Below, in pieces: positions 1 to 10,759 of a stretch of 64,000 bases of DNA. The position numbers and the translations under genes were made by a program. The stretch lies in assembly GCA_026120185.1 (NCBI GenBank), contig JANUWF010001659.1, forward strand, positions 1 to 64,000, written 5' to 3'. Positions within the stretch are counted from its first letter, which is position 1, and the number at the start of each line of letters is the position of its first letter. Source of the stretch: Voacanga thouarsii. Taxonomy: Eukaryota; Streptophyta; Magnoliopsida; Gentianales; Apocynaceae. The notes beneath the pieces are model-generated. The model was given only the letters and a program-made list of their open reading frames with translations. It did not search any database and had not been told where the DNA came from.

Positions 1-1723
1 ATTGATGCATGCTAGTTAATAAAATTGGCAAGACTAATGCTGATTAATACCATGAGATCCTTCATTGTTTTGGCACAGGTAGTTTGTTTGTAAATCTCAC
101 CATTGAGGTATTGGAGCCTCTGCAAAATTTTTATGCTTTGATTAGCTTTTATGTAAACCTAATTTGAAAGGGTATAGGTGGATGTAGTGCTTTTTTTTGT
201 TGAAAAAATGTAACAAGAGGCTACCCAGATTGATTGCGAGGGAAGTTGTAGACTTCTAAAAAAAATCATAGAAGAAACAATGGAAAAAAAAGATCATTGG
301 AGAAGACGATCAGCCGAGTCGAGCCGAGCCGCGGCTCGGTATACCGGGAGCCGAGACAACGCCCGGGCCAACCATGGCTCGCAGCTGTAGCGGGGCTCAA
401 GACACCTCGGTTCAGCTGGCATTAACTAGGATGCTTCCCGAGGCTGTGGTCAGTCGCGGGCACCCACTCACGAACCATGGACCATGGGTCTTCCCATAGG
501 CCATGATCCTGTGTAGTGGGTGCACAAGACTAAAATTTTTTCCCTTGTAATTTTTGGATTTTGGTCCCATTCCAGGCGAAATTATTATTTTTGCAATAGT
601 TAATATTCTTTGAATATTTTGCATGAAAAATAATAGTAAAGGAATTTAGGATTAAACGAGATCATTAATTAATTTAATTAATGTGTTTAATTCTATTATT
701 TGGACACTTAGGATTAAAAATAGAAAAGCATGAAAACGTTTACAATTTTTTAGCATACTATTTATTTTAATTCCTATGTGCACATTTTCTCAAAGATCTA
801 AGTGTTTGAGAAATTTTATTTAACAAGCAAAAATATTTTTCTTTAATTAAATGGTTATTTTAACTTAAACAAAAATTAATCCTTGGTTATTTTCTTAAAG
901 GTTTTTTATCCTTGACAAATAAAATATTTTAGATTTAGAAATTTTTATAAGTTAAAATGGAAAGACATTTTAAATCATTTTAGCAAAGGAAAAATTATTG
1001 TTGTCAAATAAAACCATGAGATCAAAATCTCTCAAAAATTTTAAATGGATAATTTTTAAAATTATTAAGTTCTTAACTTAAATAAAATTAATTCAAAAGG
1101 AAAATTTTCTCAAAGGATATAAACCTTGACATAGAATTTTTTTATGAATTTAATATTTTATTTTAAGTTAAAAGAGAACTTAATAGAAAATTTTCAAATG
1201 ATATTTTTTTTCAAGAAAACCATTATTTAAAAAAAAAATTAAGTGGGAGAGGGGTTCTAATGGCCCCACTGACTTCTATCACGATCTTCATTAGAGATCG
1301 TAGGTCTCCTCGCTTCACTCTGAGAGTGAACCCGTATAGGATGGAAATACCACAAGGATGTAGAACTAAGGGAAGGATATAATTAATAATTCAGGACACA
1401 TACTATGATCGGCCAACCTACGTTGGAGGCTGTAGTGCGAGGTATGTCCATAGAAAATGAGAAGAAACAGTCATATCCTCTATAGACTTATATTCTAGAT
1501 CATTACATAGAAGGAAAAATAATTTGTGGTGGTTAACACACTTAGCTTAGGTAACTGTTAATCTTCTCAAGAAGCTATGTCAGTTTTCCTAAGGCAAAAT
1601 TAATTATGTTAAAGATAATAGTAATGGGGTTAGCTATTATCCGTTTAATATGAGGATAAAGTGCACAAAATTATTTTATTTTCACAATGCTGAGAATTTC
1701 TTTTATTTTTCAAAATTTCAAGA
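1..1723 (+). other. Copia 1 untranslated leader
   Basis: No supportable gene lies between the PBS and the gag start. About 300-540 is GC-rich and structured: a perfect 16-bp palindrome CCGAGCCGCGGCTCGG (324-339), a second stem CGGCTC/GAGCCG just after it, and an inverted pair GGGCACCCACT / AGTGGGTGC around 458-524. About 620-1250 is very AT-rich. About 1254-1410 is more GC-balanced, with a short inverted repeat CGATCT/AGATCG. The same leader is at 17956-19705 and 35211-36959. Confidence 0.6.
324..339. repeat. Perfect 16-bp GC palindrome in copia leader
   Basis: CCGAGCCGCGGCTCGG is its own reverse complement. It sits in a GC-rich island within an AT-rich leader and is repeated in the other array copies near 18302 and, with a neighbouring base change, near 35561. 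It could form an RNA hairpin in the genomic transcript; a dimerisation or packaging role would be speculation. Confidence 0.7.
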
Positions 1724-2440
1724 ATGGTTGGTGAAGGTTCTTTCAGTCCCTTAGTGTTATTCTCTGCAAGACTAAGCTAACAGGTCCAAACTATGTGGAC
1801 TGAAAAAGGAACCTAGACATAATACTCACAGCCGAGGAGTATAAGTATGTCCTTTCTGAGACCTGTCCTGTGATCAGGGAAGGTTGATGAGATGGCTCGA
1901 TGCTATATGCTAGCCTCCATATTGAATGTGCTTCAATCTAAATATGAGCACATGGCAACTGCATATGACATAAGTCTGTCACTAGCCATAATGTTCACGG
2001 ATAAGACCCGGCCCGCAAGGCAGGAGGCTCTTCGAACAATAATAAATAGTAAGATAGCTGAGAGAGCTTCAGTCAGAGAGCATATGCTTAAGATGATTGT
2101 TACTTTCGAGAAAGTAGAAGTCTTAGGGGCTATCATTGACCCCGAGAGTCAAGTGGACATGTTTTTCGAAATTTTTACCTGGCTCTTTCGCTCAGTTCAA
2201 GTTAAATTACAACATGAATAAGTTAAACATGAGTTTAACAGAGTTGATGAAGGAGCTTTAGGTGGCAGAGGTAGTCATGAAGTCACAAGCTAGGGCTATG
2301 ATGGCTTCGTCTTCAAGAACTGGGCCTATACCTAGAAAGTTTAAGAAGAAGAAAGGGAATGCAGTGCACTAGCCCAAAGATAAATCCAAGGGCAAATGCT
2401 TCAAATGTGGGAAGAAGGGACACTGAAAAAAGGAGTGTGT
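1724..2440 (+). pseudogene. Copia 1 gag (UBN2-type) pseudogene, left copy
   Basis: Gag forms the virus-like particle of copia elements. The likely start is ATG 1724. The early part matches the plant copia gag pattern around KLTGPNYVDW, but the Trp codon is now TGA (1801-1803) and the frame shifts. The longest open piece (1892-2221, about 110 codons, beginning MARCYMLASIL) falls in the UBN2 gag domain. A zinc knuckle CX2CX4HX4C is legible at 2397-2438, with a TGA inside it directly after the His. Stops and at least one shift make it non-functional. The same gene is at 19706 and 36960. Confidence 0.85.
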
Positions 2441-4467
2441 AGATCTTCGGGGTAGAAAAAGCCCCACAGGTAATGTTTTCTATCTAGAGTTTATATCAAT
2501 AGTTGGATCAAATTTCACTTGGATAGTTAATTCAGGAGCCATTGATCACATCTGTAACTCCTTGCAAAGGTTTAGAAAGATCAGAAGACTCCAGAAGGGA
2601 GAACATGAACTATGCATGAGAAATGGAGCACAAGTTTGGGCATTTGCAGTAGGAGAACTGGAACTTACTTTTGATTGTAATAGAATAGTTATTTTGAAGG
2701 ATGTTTTATTTGTTTTTGGCTTCAGATAGAATTTGGTTTCAGTTGCAAAACTAATAATTTAAGGATATTCTATTTCTTTCCATTCTGGTATAACTATCAA
2801 TAGAAATAGAGAAGTTATACGTACTGGGCACATGTATGGAAATCTATTCTTCATTAATCCTATTAACAATCAATTGAATAATGCTCAATCTAAACCTTTA
2901 AATAGGAAGAGAAGGACCAATGTCAATGATTCATATCTTTGGCATCTAAGGTTAGGTCACATTAACTTAACCAGGATTCAGAGGTTAATCCATGATGAGC
3001 CTTTAGGCTCATTGGGATTGGAAAGTTGGCCTCAATATAAATCTTGTTTTATGGAAAAAATGTCCAAAAGGTCCTTTAACCAAAAGGCAGATAGAGGCAA
3101 AGAAACATTGAGTCTTGTTCACACTGATGTGTGTAGTCCTCTGTCTACACCAGCAAGAGGGGGTTTAAGTATTTCATTACTTTCATAGATGATTGTACAA
3201 AGTATGATTATGTTTATTTAATGAAATGCAAGTCTGACAATTTTAAAGAGTTTAAGGCTGAAGTGAAGCATCAGACAGGTAAACTAATCAAGACCTTATG
3301 ATCGGATCGTAGTAGAGAATACCACCTTAGTGAATTTAAGGATTACATAGTACATCATAGAATAGTATCCTAGCTCTCTGCATTGGAGACACCCTAGCAG
3401 AATAAAGTAGCAGAGAGAGAAGGAATAAGACATTGATGGAAATGGTCCACAGAATGATGTCTCATGCTACATTTCCAGTGTCTTTTTGGGGATATGCCCT
3501 AGAAACAGTGACATATATTCTGAATTTGGTGCCTTCCAAGTTTATACCTAGGACATTCTATGAGATGTGGACTGGGCATAAGTCAAGTCTAAATTATCTC
3601 AAGATATAGGGTTGCCTAGCTTATGTATTGATCAAGGGAGATAAGTTAGAACTAAGATTAGAATTATACTATTTTATTGGGTATCTAAAAAGTACAAAGG
3701 GTGGGTATCCAAAAGCGTATGTATTTTTTGCTATTTTTTTAGGTGCAAAAAGTGCTTGTGAGTACCAATGCTAGATACTTGGAGGCTGATCAAAGTACAT
3801 CCACTAAAGGTTCGACAAGATTGGAACTCAAAAAGAAGTTATCTTCTGAATCAATTTCTCCTAACCCGATTATAGAACCAGAAGAGGCATAGCCTCAGGA
3901 ACTTGTACAAACAGAGCCTCGTCGTAGTGGGAGGATATCTAGAGTTCTAGAAAGATAGACAGGAGAGGCTTTTGACCTAGTCTCTGACTATCATGAACAA
4001 GATCCTATTAGATACGAGAAGACTAGCTATTGCTGATGTCGATGCAGACCTATGGCATGAAGCAATGAAAATCGATATTAAGTCTATATACTTCAATCAG
4101 GTTTGGTATCTTATAGCTTCACCTGAAGGGATAAAACCCATTGGGTGTACAAGAGGAAGAGGGGAGCAGAAGGAAAAGTGGAAACCTTCAAAGCTAGACT
4201 TGTGGCGAAAGGGTATACTCAGAAAGAAGAGATCGATTATGAGAAAACTTTTTCCCCGGTAACCATGCTTAAGTCCATCTATGTCTTTATTGTCATCGCA
4301 TGTCATTATAACTACGAGATATGGCAAATGGATGTCAAGATGACACTTTTAAATGGCTATCATAGTGAAGACATCTATATGTCCTAATTAGAAGGCTTTA
4401 TTGCTGAAGGCCAAGAGCATATTATTTGTAAGCTTAAGAAATCTATTTATAAACATAAATTGGCATT
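2441..4467 (+). pseudogene. Copia 1 pol pseudogene: PR, INT, partial RT (left copy)
   Basis: Domains in order. Protease at about 2520-2549 reads WIVNSGAIDHI; the usual catalytic Asp of DSG is Asn, so it should be dead. The integrase zinc-binding region includes WHLRLGHINL near 2935-2970. The integrase core keeps an HTDVC start near 3119 and an SDR motif near 3303, with a VAERE motif near 3405. RT begins near 4020, with ARLVAKGYTQK near 4195 and YEIWQMDVK near 4313. Many in-frame stops and frameshifts occur. RT is cut at 4467 by the Athila-type LTR, before the YVDD catalytic motif. Confidence 0.87.
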
Positions 4468-6344
4468 TGATAGGGCCTAAATTAGTCATATTTTTATTAG
4501 TTATTTGAGGCTATTTTGCGATACATTCTGTTCAATAATTAATCATATTCCTTCATATTTGAGATTTTACCCTTAGAAAGGTATTTTGTTAATTATTTTA
4601 GATTTTAGGGGTAAAACAAAGCAAAAATGTCACAAAATAGAACATAGGCGGAGCCGGCCTGGGTAGAGGAACCGGCGTCGGCCACACACTATTGGCATGC
4701 ACTTCGAGATGACAAAAAATTATTGAAACAGGACCGGAACAGAACTAAACCGGCGCCGGCTGTACTCCGGACAATATTGTGCTAAAATCAAGAAACAATC
4801 GACAAACGATTGAAGAAACAGAACACAATCGGCGTCGGCTCCAATAGCCAAGGTGGCACCAGCTGTGCCTTGAGGATAAGATGGAATCTTGATTTTTCTA
4901 CGTGATTTTTGGTAATCTGTAGAATTTTAGTATCTTCCTATTTCTACTCGGCCAAGAACCTTGCACCAACGAGTTTAGGCACTTCCTAAGCCTATAAATA
5001 GATGGAAAACACAAGAGAAAAGGAGAGAATTCATAAATCATCATAGAAAATCACTCAAATCAAAGGAACAATTCTCTAAATCAAGGAGGGTTGTACAAGA
5101 TGGTTTTCATAGGAAAAAGAATGAGGTACAAAGTGATATTTTTATTATATATCGCATCCATAAGGAACTTATACGAAAGGCTGTGATGTGTCCCATAGTT
5201 TTCCGTTAGTGTGAGATTCTTTGTGTACATGGACTCAGACAAAGGGGTTCCATGCGGGAATTGTTCCCTCCGCTTCGTAAGCTATAGCCAAGGTGCTAAG
5301 GAGGTCTATTAGGAGGGCAACCCCCCTCTAAGATTGATAGAGTTAGCTGTAGGTAGGAAAGATTCCCACTCTTTTGACCTTCCCTACCTTTTCGGGTAGT
5401 TCTTTCTTATAAAGGTGGGACTGTAAAAGCACCGGTTGAAGTACCAACTCCAACTACTGCCTTTTCTACTGCAGCTATGGTTGTCTATGAGTACTTTCTT
5501 TTACTTTGTTTTCTTTTTTTTAAACAATGATGTTTTAATTGTTTTATTGTAATTTGACATTGTTTTAGGTATTCATGATTTTTAGAGTACTTGATCTTTT
5601 GATTAATTGATTATTCTTCTTGGTATTTAATTACTTAAGTTTATTACGAAATTAATTGGTTGGTTCTTTCTATTAACTCGATGAGACCAAAGGGATTGAT
5701 GGTGGTTTCAATTTATTAATTTTATATTTGTTGTCTATTAACTCGTCGAGACCAAATGGGTTAATTTCTCAGAACTGATAATTAAATGTTAATTGATGTT
5801 TGCCGAGACCAAGGATTCATTGGTTAATTTCATGTTTTAAATTTACCGAGACCAAGGGAATTTAGGCAAGAATTGTGTTTAATGCATCTTTTAGATGAAT
5901 TAGTTGAGAAGAGACCAAGTGATTCTGATTTATCTAGAAGGTAGTGATTTTATGGATTGAAAAAGAAGTGAATCTATCTTAATCCTTCATGATGCTAAGA
6001 GAAAGTTAATTATGATAATAATTAAGCCCTTTTAGATCATGTTTGTCAAAATAATGGTTTGAGTTACATAATTCTCCATTCTTGACAAGTATATATATTC
6101 TTTTATTTTTTATTTTATTTTCCTTTTTATTTATTTTTCACTTTTTTGAGTCGGTTAAACAATAAAAGAAAAGTGATTAATGCATACTTGTTCCTAGAGG
6201 ATCGACACTTGTTTGAACCCTATGCTATGTTAATAATGTGTATGTTTGCTCATATGTGTAATTTGGAGTTAATATTTTAATTTAAAATTGATTGGGAATG
6301 TGCTTATTTTTATCTGATTTTTATACCCAAATAAATACGCATCA
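4468..6344 (+). repeat. Athila-type 5' LTR, long form (left copy)
   Basis: Begins TGATAGGGCC and ends CGCATCA, followed by an Athila-type PBS. At 1,877 bp it is about 350 bp longer than the related LTRs at 11595, 52815 and 56986 because of an insert at 5126-5474. A promoter TATAAATA is at 4993-5000. Upstream in U3 lie several copies of a CCGGCGCCGG-like motif (4647-4659, 4670-4683, 4749-4761, 4829-4841). It interrupts copia RT; the flanking 5 bp are GCATT (4463-4467). Confidence 0.85.
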
Positions 6345-6659
6345 AGTTTTTGGTGCTGTTGCCGGGGAAAAAAATCTATGTTCATTTGTTTAATTACTCT
6401 TTCCTCGTGCCAAAAACATCAAGTTTTTTACGCCATTACCGGGGAACAATATCTTGAAAGCTTGGATTTTGTTGATTTAACCATGTCAATATGTAAATAT
6501 GTACAATTGTTCTTTTTCACAAAAAGGTTCTATCGTTTGTATCTTGTATATCTTTGTAATCTAATTTACTAACTTTGACTAACTTGGTATTCTTTTGTAA
6601 TCATGAATTATGTTATCTAACTCACTCCTTATTTTTTTTTTCGATGTTATCCTTGGTAC
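6345..6659 (+). other. Athila leader with duplicated LTR-end/PBS segment
   Basis: The leader holds two copies of an LTR-end plus PBS segment. ATCAAGTTTTTGGTGCTG... starts at 6341, and ATCAAGTTTTTTACGCCA... starts at 6418, 77 bp later, with a second PBS-like motif ending ACCGGGGA at about 6446. The related element at 54337 has a single copy followed by the same downstream sequence (GAAAGCTTGG). The equivalents are at 24330-24642 and 41581-41894. No gene apart from the gag start that follows. Confidence 0.75.
6351..6368 (+). other. Athila-type primer-binding site (left copy)
   Basis: TGGTGCTGTTGCCGGGGA lies six bases after the LTR and matches the Athila/Tat PBS TGGCGCCGTTGCCGGGGA at 16 of 18 positions; both differences are C to T. 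A second, more decayed copy lies 77 bp downstream. Confidence 0.85.
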
Positions 6660-6685
6660 ATGACCCGGAAATCTAAAGGCGAGAT
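6660..6685 (+). pseudogene. First 26 nt of Athila gag (left copy)
   Basis: ATG at 6660 followed by codons for TRKSKGE, then cut by TGTGAAACCC of an X LTR. In the unit 2 copy the same 26 nt are followed, after the insertion, by the remainder of gag in frame, which identifies this tiny fragment. On its own it would not be recognisable. Confidence 0.7.
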
Positions 6686-7274
6686 TGTGAAACCCTAGTC
6701 AAAACCAACCTTAGAATAAGGGGGTTGGGATGCATAGCATATTTATTTGCATGTTTAAATATATTTTTGTATGATTTTATGTGCTTTGGATTTGTGTTTT
6801 ATAGTCTAGAGGGCTTGATTATGTTTATTGAGTAAGAAGGGCAAAATGATAATTTTTGCTTGAGGTGAAATTAGGGAGATAGCTTGAGGATTAAATAAGA
6901 AATATATTTTAGAGAGAAAATAAAAACAAGGGTTGTTGTGGTTTGGTGGTTGAGCCTTGGAGTTAATTCTTGAGGTCTTGAGTTCAAATTCCATCATTGA
7001 AGTTTTAGCAAGGTTAAATTCTATTTTTGGTGAAGTAGACTATATTTTGTTCTTAGCTTGATTTAGGGGAGAGCAGGAGTGTTGTCCTAAGGGAGACATG
7101 ATAGGAGTATCATAATCCTACTCTTATGCCCTACGCAAAATTCCTAAGGGGAATTCATTTCCTTTTGATCCTTAATTTTTCCTATCTCTCAATTAATTAG
7201 ATTGGTCAAATTTGTTCTAGCCAATTTCATTCCAAAAATTTTAGTAAAGTGCTGTGGTTTTGAAGGATCAAAAT
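6686..7274 (+). repeat. X LTR, outer copy, first 589 bp (left copy)
   Basis: Starts TGTGAAACCC at the gag insertion point and ends GGATCAAAAT, where a second X LTR begins. Corresponds to 41921-42509. Contains a tRNA-like segment with box A at 6939-6949 and box B at 6981-6991. Non-coding. Confidence 0.8.
6939..6991 (+). promoter_or_regulatory. tRNA-like A/B boxes in outer X LTR (left copy)
   Basis: TGGTTTGGTGG (6939-6949) resembles RNA polymerase III box A and AGTTCAAATTC (6981-6991) box B, about 31 bases apart as in tRNA genes. It is a weaker version of the segment at 42763-42817. The same segment is present in unit 1 (about 24922-24974) and unit 2 (about 42174-42226). Activity is not shown. 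Confidence 0.5.
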
Positions 7275-7518
7275 TGTGAAACCCCAGTCAAGACCAACCT
7301 TAGAGAAGGGGGTTGAGTTGCATATCATGCTTTATTTCTTGATTAAATATGTTTCCATATGATTTCTATGTGCTTTGAATTTGATTTTCATTATCTTGAA
7401 GCCTTGTTGGTGAGTGATGTGTGAGAGGGGCAAAATGGTAATTTTTGCCCGAGGTGAAATTAAGGAGATAGCTTGTGGATTGAATAGGAAATAATTTTTC
7501 TAGTAGAAATAGCAACAA
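7275..7518 (+). repeat. X LTR, inner copy, first 244 bp, cut at the array junction (left copy)
   Basis: Starts TGTGAAACCC and matches 42510-42753. It stops just before the tRNA-like head that follows in the uninterrupted copy, and is joined to an inverted X piece by the tandem-duplication junction. Confidence 0.8.
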
Positions 7519-8855
7519 ATAAGTATCCATACACTTCGCGTTTGGCTTGTCATAGTAACCTTTTTGTTGTCAAATAAGTTTATGTAGGAGCTTACTTAAT
7601 TCTTTACTTGATCAAAATCAAGAATCTTCCAAAGCTCGACCTAACCTCATGCTGGGGTATACACAAGTCATATGGTTATACTCAAGCTATATTCGATTCC
7701 ATAAATAATCCTAGTTCAACTTATTCTAATAATGACCCTATTGTCCTAAGTTTTAAGGCTAGATGATTAAGGCTTTTATAAAATATGACTAGCTTTAAAA
7801 TAACTAGGGGTTGTAAAATGATTACTAAGAAGTTATAGGCTCAAAAAATAAACCTTGAGTGTAGTTATTAATAAATAAACTAGGGTTTCATTGGTGAAGA
7901 ATCCTAAGTTCTAGGTGATATTAATAAATGGTCATTCTTAAATAATAATTTTAAAGTAAATATTAAATTATTACTAATCTCTTAATTAATAATTAATAGA
8001 TAAAAAATAAGTAAAATTAATAATAAATAAATTTTATTAAATCTTGATTAGCAAATAAATATGATATTTATGAATATATGGCCTACAAGATTAATATTTT
8101 ATCTATTATTATTATTCATATAAAAGGTTTTATTTATTGTTATTATCATATATAAGTATTTATATATTACAAAAGATATCATTTATTTGGCTAAAATATC
8201 ACTATGTCATTTAATATTCCAATTCTAAAACTTCCAAGGGTTTCTGAAATCTTTGGAGGAAAATGTAATATTAATTTCAATTATCGTAATAAAATTGGCT
8301 AATTAAAATAACTTAGGATCAACAAGGTCATGATCATAAATTTCCTATTGCTAACAAGAATCATGAACATATACCTCAACATCAATCAACAAACTATCCT
8401 ATTCATGAATAAAGGCTTAAATCCATACCAACTATCACATGGCCAAATCTCTACTAAGCATAATCATACTCATGGCTTCAATGAAAATAAGAACATAATA
8501 CCCTATTCACCAAAGGTAACATAATATCTAGCATGCTTAAACATTCATACTCACTTAAGACATGAAGAACATGCATCGATCCACAAGGAATTTCATAAAG
8601 CTTAACCACGGCCAAACATTCTCATGCTCCAATCTCAACTCCTTCATACATAAGCATATACTCAATCCCCAATCATATTCTATCCTTTTCTATCAACATC
8701 TAAGAGACATAAATTTAGAATTGAATAGAAGGTTAAAGAGAAATACTTGGTTGATGACTATCTCGATGAAGATTTAAGGAGATCCACACGCTTGAGAGGC
8801 TTGAACCGTCCAAAAGGGGAGAAGGAAAACAGCCATGGTTGTAGCAACCATTTCG

Positions 8856-8858
<3 letters not shown>

Positions 8859-8894
<36 letters not shown>
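8859..8894. repeat. (GA)18 microsatellite
   Basis: Uninterrupted GA dinucleotides, 36 bp. The unit 2 copy at about 26841-26854 has only about seven repeats, so the locus has changed since duplication. Confidence 0.95.
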
Positions 8895-8904
<10 letters not shown>

Positions 8905-10448
8905 TAGTATGACATGTTAAAGATTGAAGGGAAGAAGATGAACAAAAGTTGTTCTTGGTTACCTTGATGATGTTCTTGAGACTTCAAGGAAAATTCTGGT
9001 TTTTTATCCGATTGCAAATTTTTGTTTTCAAGATTTCATGTTATAAAATCCAAAAATGGACTCTAGGGAGTATGTAGGCATGTTCTAGAATTTTTGGGAG
9101 GGATTAGAGGTGTTTAGAGTGGTCTTAGGCTTGAAGAAAAGTAGTGTGTTCTTGGTGAAAATGGAGAGAATTGGAGAGAAGTGCTAGATGAAATTGCTGA
9201 AGGGGTTGGCCAAATGATTGAGGAGGTTCTAGGATTTTGATTTTCAGATTAGAGGGAAGAGAGAAATCTGGTTGTTTGAAATTCAAATGGAGAAATTTAT
9301 TTAGTGTTTTAAGGTAAAAGATATGGTAATGATGTTTGATTGATGGAGGTTCCTTGGAGCTACAATGAAGTAGGCTGGTTTGCTAAAATGAATGAGGGTT
9401 GAAGGAGCTATAAGGCTGGCCAAAATTCTGAGTTCAATGGTGGGAGAATTTCTGGTTTTTGGAAGCTTAATCCAAGGGTGTTTTCATAGAGCAATTGCTG
9501 GAATTTTTAAACTTCAAATGGAAGTTTGATTGGAGTGATTGTAGGAGAAATTTGAGGAGTGGCTATGGAGTCTAATTGTGTAAGGTCAGTGGAGGGGGCA
9601 ATGGAATTCATTTCATGGCTGAACAAAGGTAAACTCACAGAAGTTTGTGGTGATTTTCGGACAAGGCTTGAAGAGGGAGCAAGGCTGCAATTTTCTAGTT
9701 GAGATTCAAATTGTTTGCTGGAATTTGTTGTGCAGTTTTTCTGCAAGGTTCCAGCCAATTTGTAGAGGGTTTGAAGAGGTATTTGAGGGTCCTAGCCTTC
9801 TATATGGAGGAAAAGCAGAGGTAATTTACTGGTTTGAAGGGTAGAAGAAACAGCTTGTTTTTGGTCTGCTATGTATCGAAGCTGTCCAGAATTTTTTTCT
9901 GGTTTGCACAGCTTTGTGCAGTCTAGTTTTTGGCAAAGAATTTTAGTCTTCAAGTTTACTAAGTTGGCCATTTTTTTGGCAGCAATTGAGTAAGAAAGAT
10001 GGCTAAGGTTTTCGAAAGTTAGGCTGCCCAAGAATCTGGAAAATTTTCAGATTTCTTCCATGGAAAAGATGAACACTATGGAATGGAGTTTGAAGGTCCA
10101 ACTATGGAGATTAACTTCTCTTGGGAACCTTCCTTAACCCCTTCCCTATTTTTAGTCTAATCTCCAACCTCTAAGAATTACTTTCAAAATTTAAAGGCTA
10201 ATAAACCTTGCTGAATTTTCTGGAATCAAAACATAGATTTGGATAAATTGAACAAATTTAATTGGTAAGGAATTTAGGGTAAGCTAGGAAATAAAAGGAC
10301 ATGAATCCCTTAAGAATACTTTTTAGGACATAAGAATAGGATTAGGACATTCCCTTCATGACCCCCCTAGGACAACTCTCCTATTTTTAGTTATGGAATG
10401 CAAGGGACGAAAATTCCACCTTAAATCATGACAAAAACTTAAATGATA

Positions 10449-10502
10449 GGATTTGAATTCAAGACCTTAGAGATTAATTCCAATGCTCTAACCACTAAAC
10501 CA
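10449..10502 (-). promoter_or_regulatory. tRNA-like A/B boxes in inverted X LTR
   Basis: On the minus strand, TGGTTTAGTGG (10492-10502) is a good box A and GAATTCAAATCC (10449-10460) a fair box B, with tRNA-like spacing. The second copy is in unit 2 near 28432-28485. Confidence 0.55.
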
Positions 10503-10759
10503 CAACAACTCTTGTTCTTATTTTCTCTCCCAAATATTCTTCCTATTTAATCCCCAAGCTATTTTCCTATTTTGACCTCAAGCAAAAATTACCATTTTAC
10601 CTTTCCTACTCATTAAGCATAATTAAGCCTTCTAGACTATAAATCGTAATTCTAAAGCACATAAAATCATTCAAATATATATATATACATTCATGCAAGA
10701 AAATATGATATGAATCCTGACTCCCTTACTCTAGGGTTGGCTTTAGATGGGGTTTCACA

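Larger units (their letters stand above)
1..4467 (+). mobile_element. Ty1/copia element 1, internal region, truncated in RT (left copy)
   Basis: Internal region of a copia retrotransposon in the order gag, protease, integrase, reverse transcriptase, which is diagnostic of Ty1/copia. Its 5' LTR lies left of the window; the equivalent LTR and PBS are seen at 16017-17955 for the next copy. The element is cut off in RT at 4467, where an Athila-type LTR begins with TGATAGGG. I infer that the rest of RT, RNase H and the 3' LTR were displaced by that insertion rather than deleted. All reading frames are broken. Confidence 0.85.
1..7518. repeat. Tandem array: right-hand part of a unit (left copy)
   Basis: This stretch matches 17979-25502 and 35234-42753 almost base for base; position 1 corresponds to 17979 and 35234. 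It starts just downstream of a copia primer-binding site, so the unit certainly extends left of the window. It holds copia internal sequence, an Athila-type LTR and leader, and the first parts of two nested X LTRs. It ends at the junction CAACAA|ATAAG at 7518/7519, which recurs at 25502/25503. The third copy instead runs on into different sequence after 42753, which places the unit boundary here. Confidence 0.9.
7519..10759 (-). repeat. Inverted X LTR piece (unit 1)
   Basis: Read on the minus strand it starts TGTGAAACCCC at 10759, directly against transporter exon 2. It passes the tRNA-like head (10449-10502) and runs colinearly with 42510 to about 45800 of the intact X LTR; the TTATGTAGGAGCTTAC tract near 7580 and a GA microsatellite correspond to matching blocks there. 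The last roughly 1 kb of the LTR is missing because the array junction cuts it at 7519. Short open frames on both strands have no recognisable product. Confidence 0.75.

Noticed and set aside
412..624. 70-codon minus-strand ORF, repeated at 18393 and 35645
   Set aside because: It lies in the structured copia leader on the antisense strand, has no recognisable domain, and is conserved only because the segment is duplicated.
6686..7518. Simple 589-bp tandem repeat
   Set aside because: The two direct copies are the starts of two nested X LTRs: the intact arrangement at 41921-50587 has AAAAT target duplications around the second one.
8859..8894. Regulatory GAGA element
   Set aside because: It behaves as a microsatellite: its length varies between array copies and the equivalent X positions carry other lengths.
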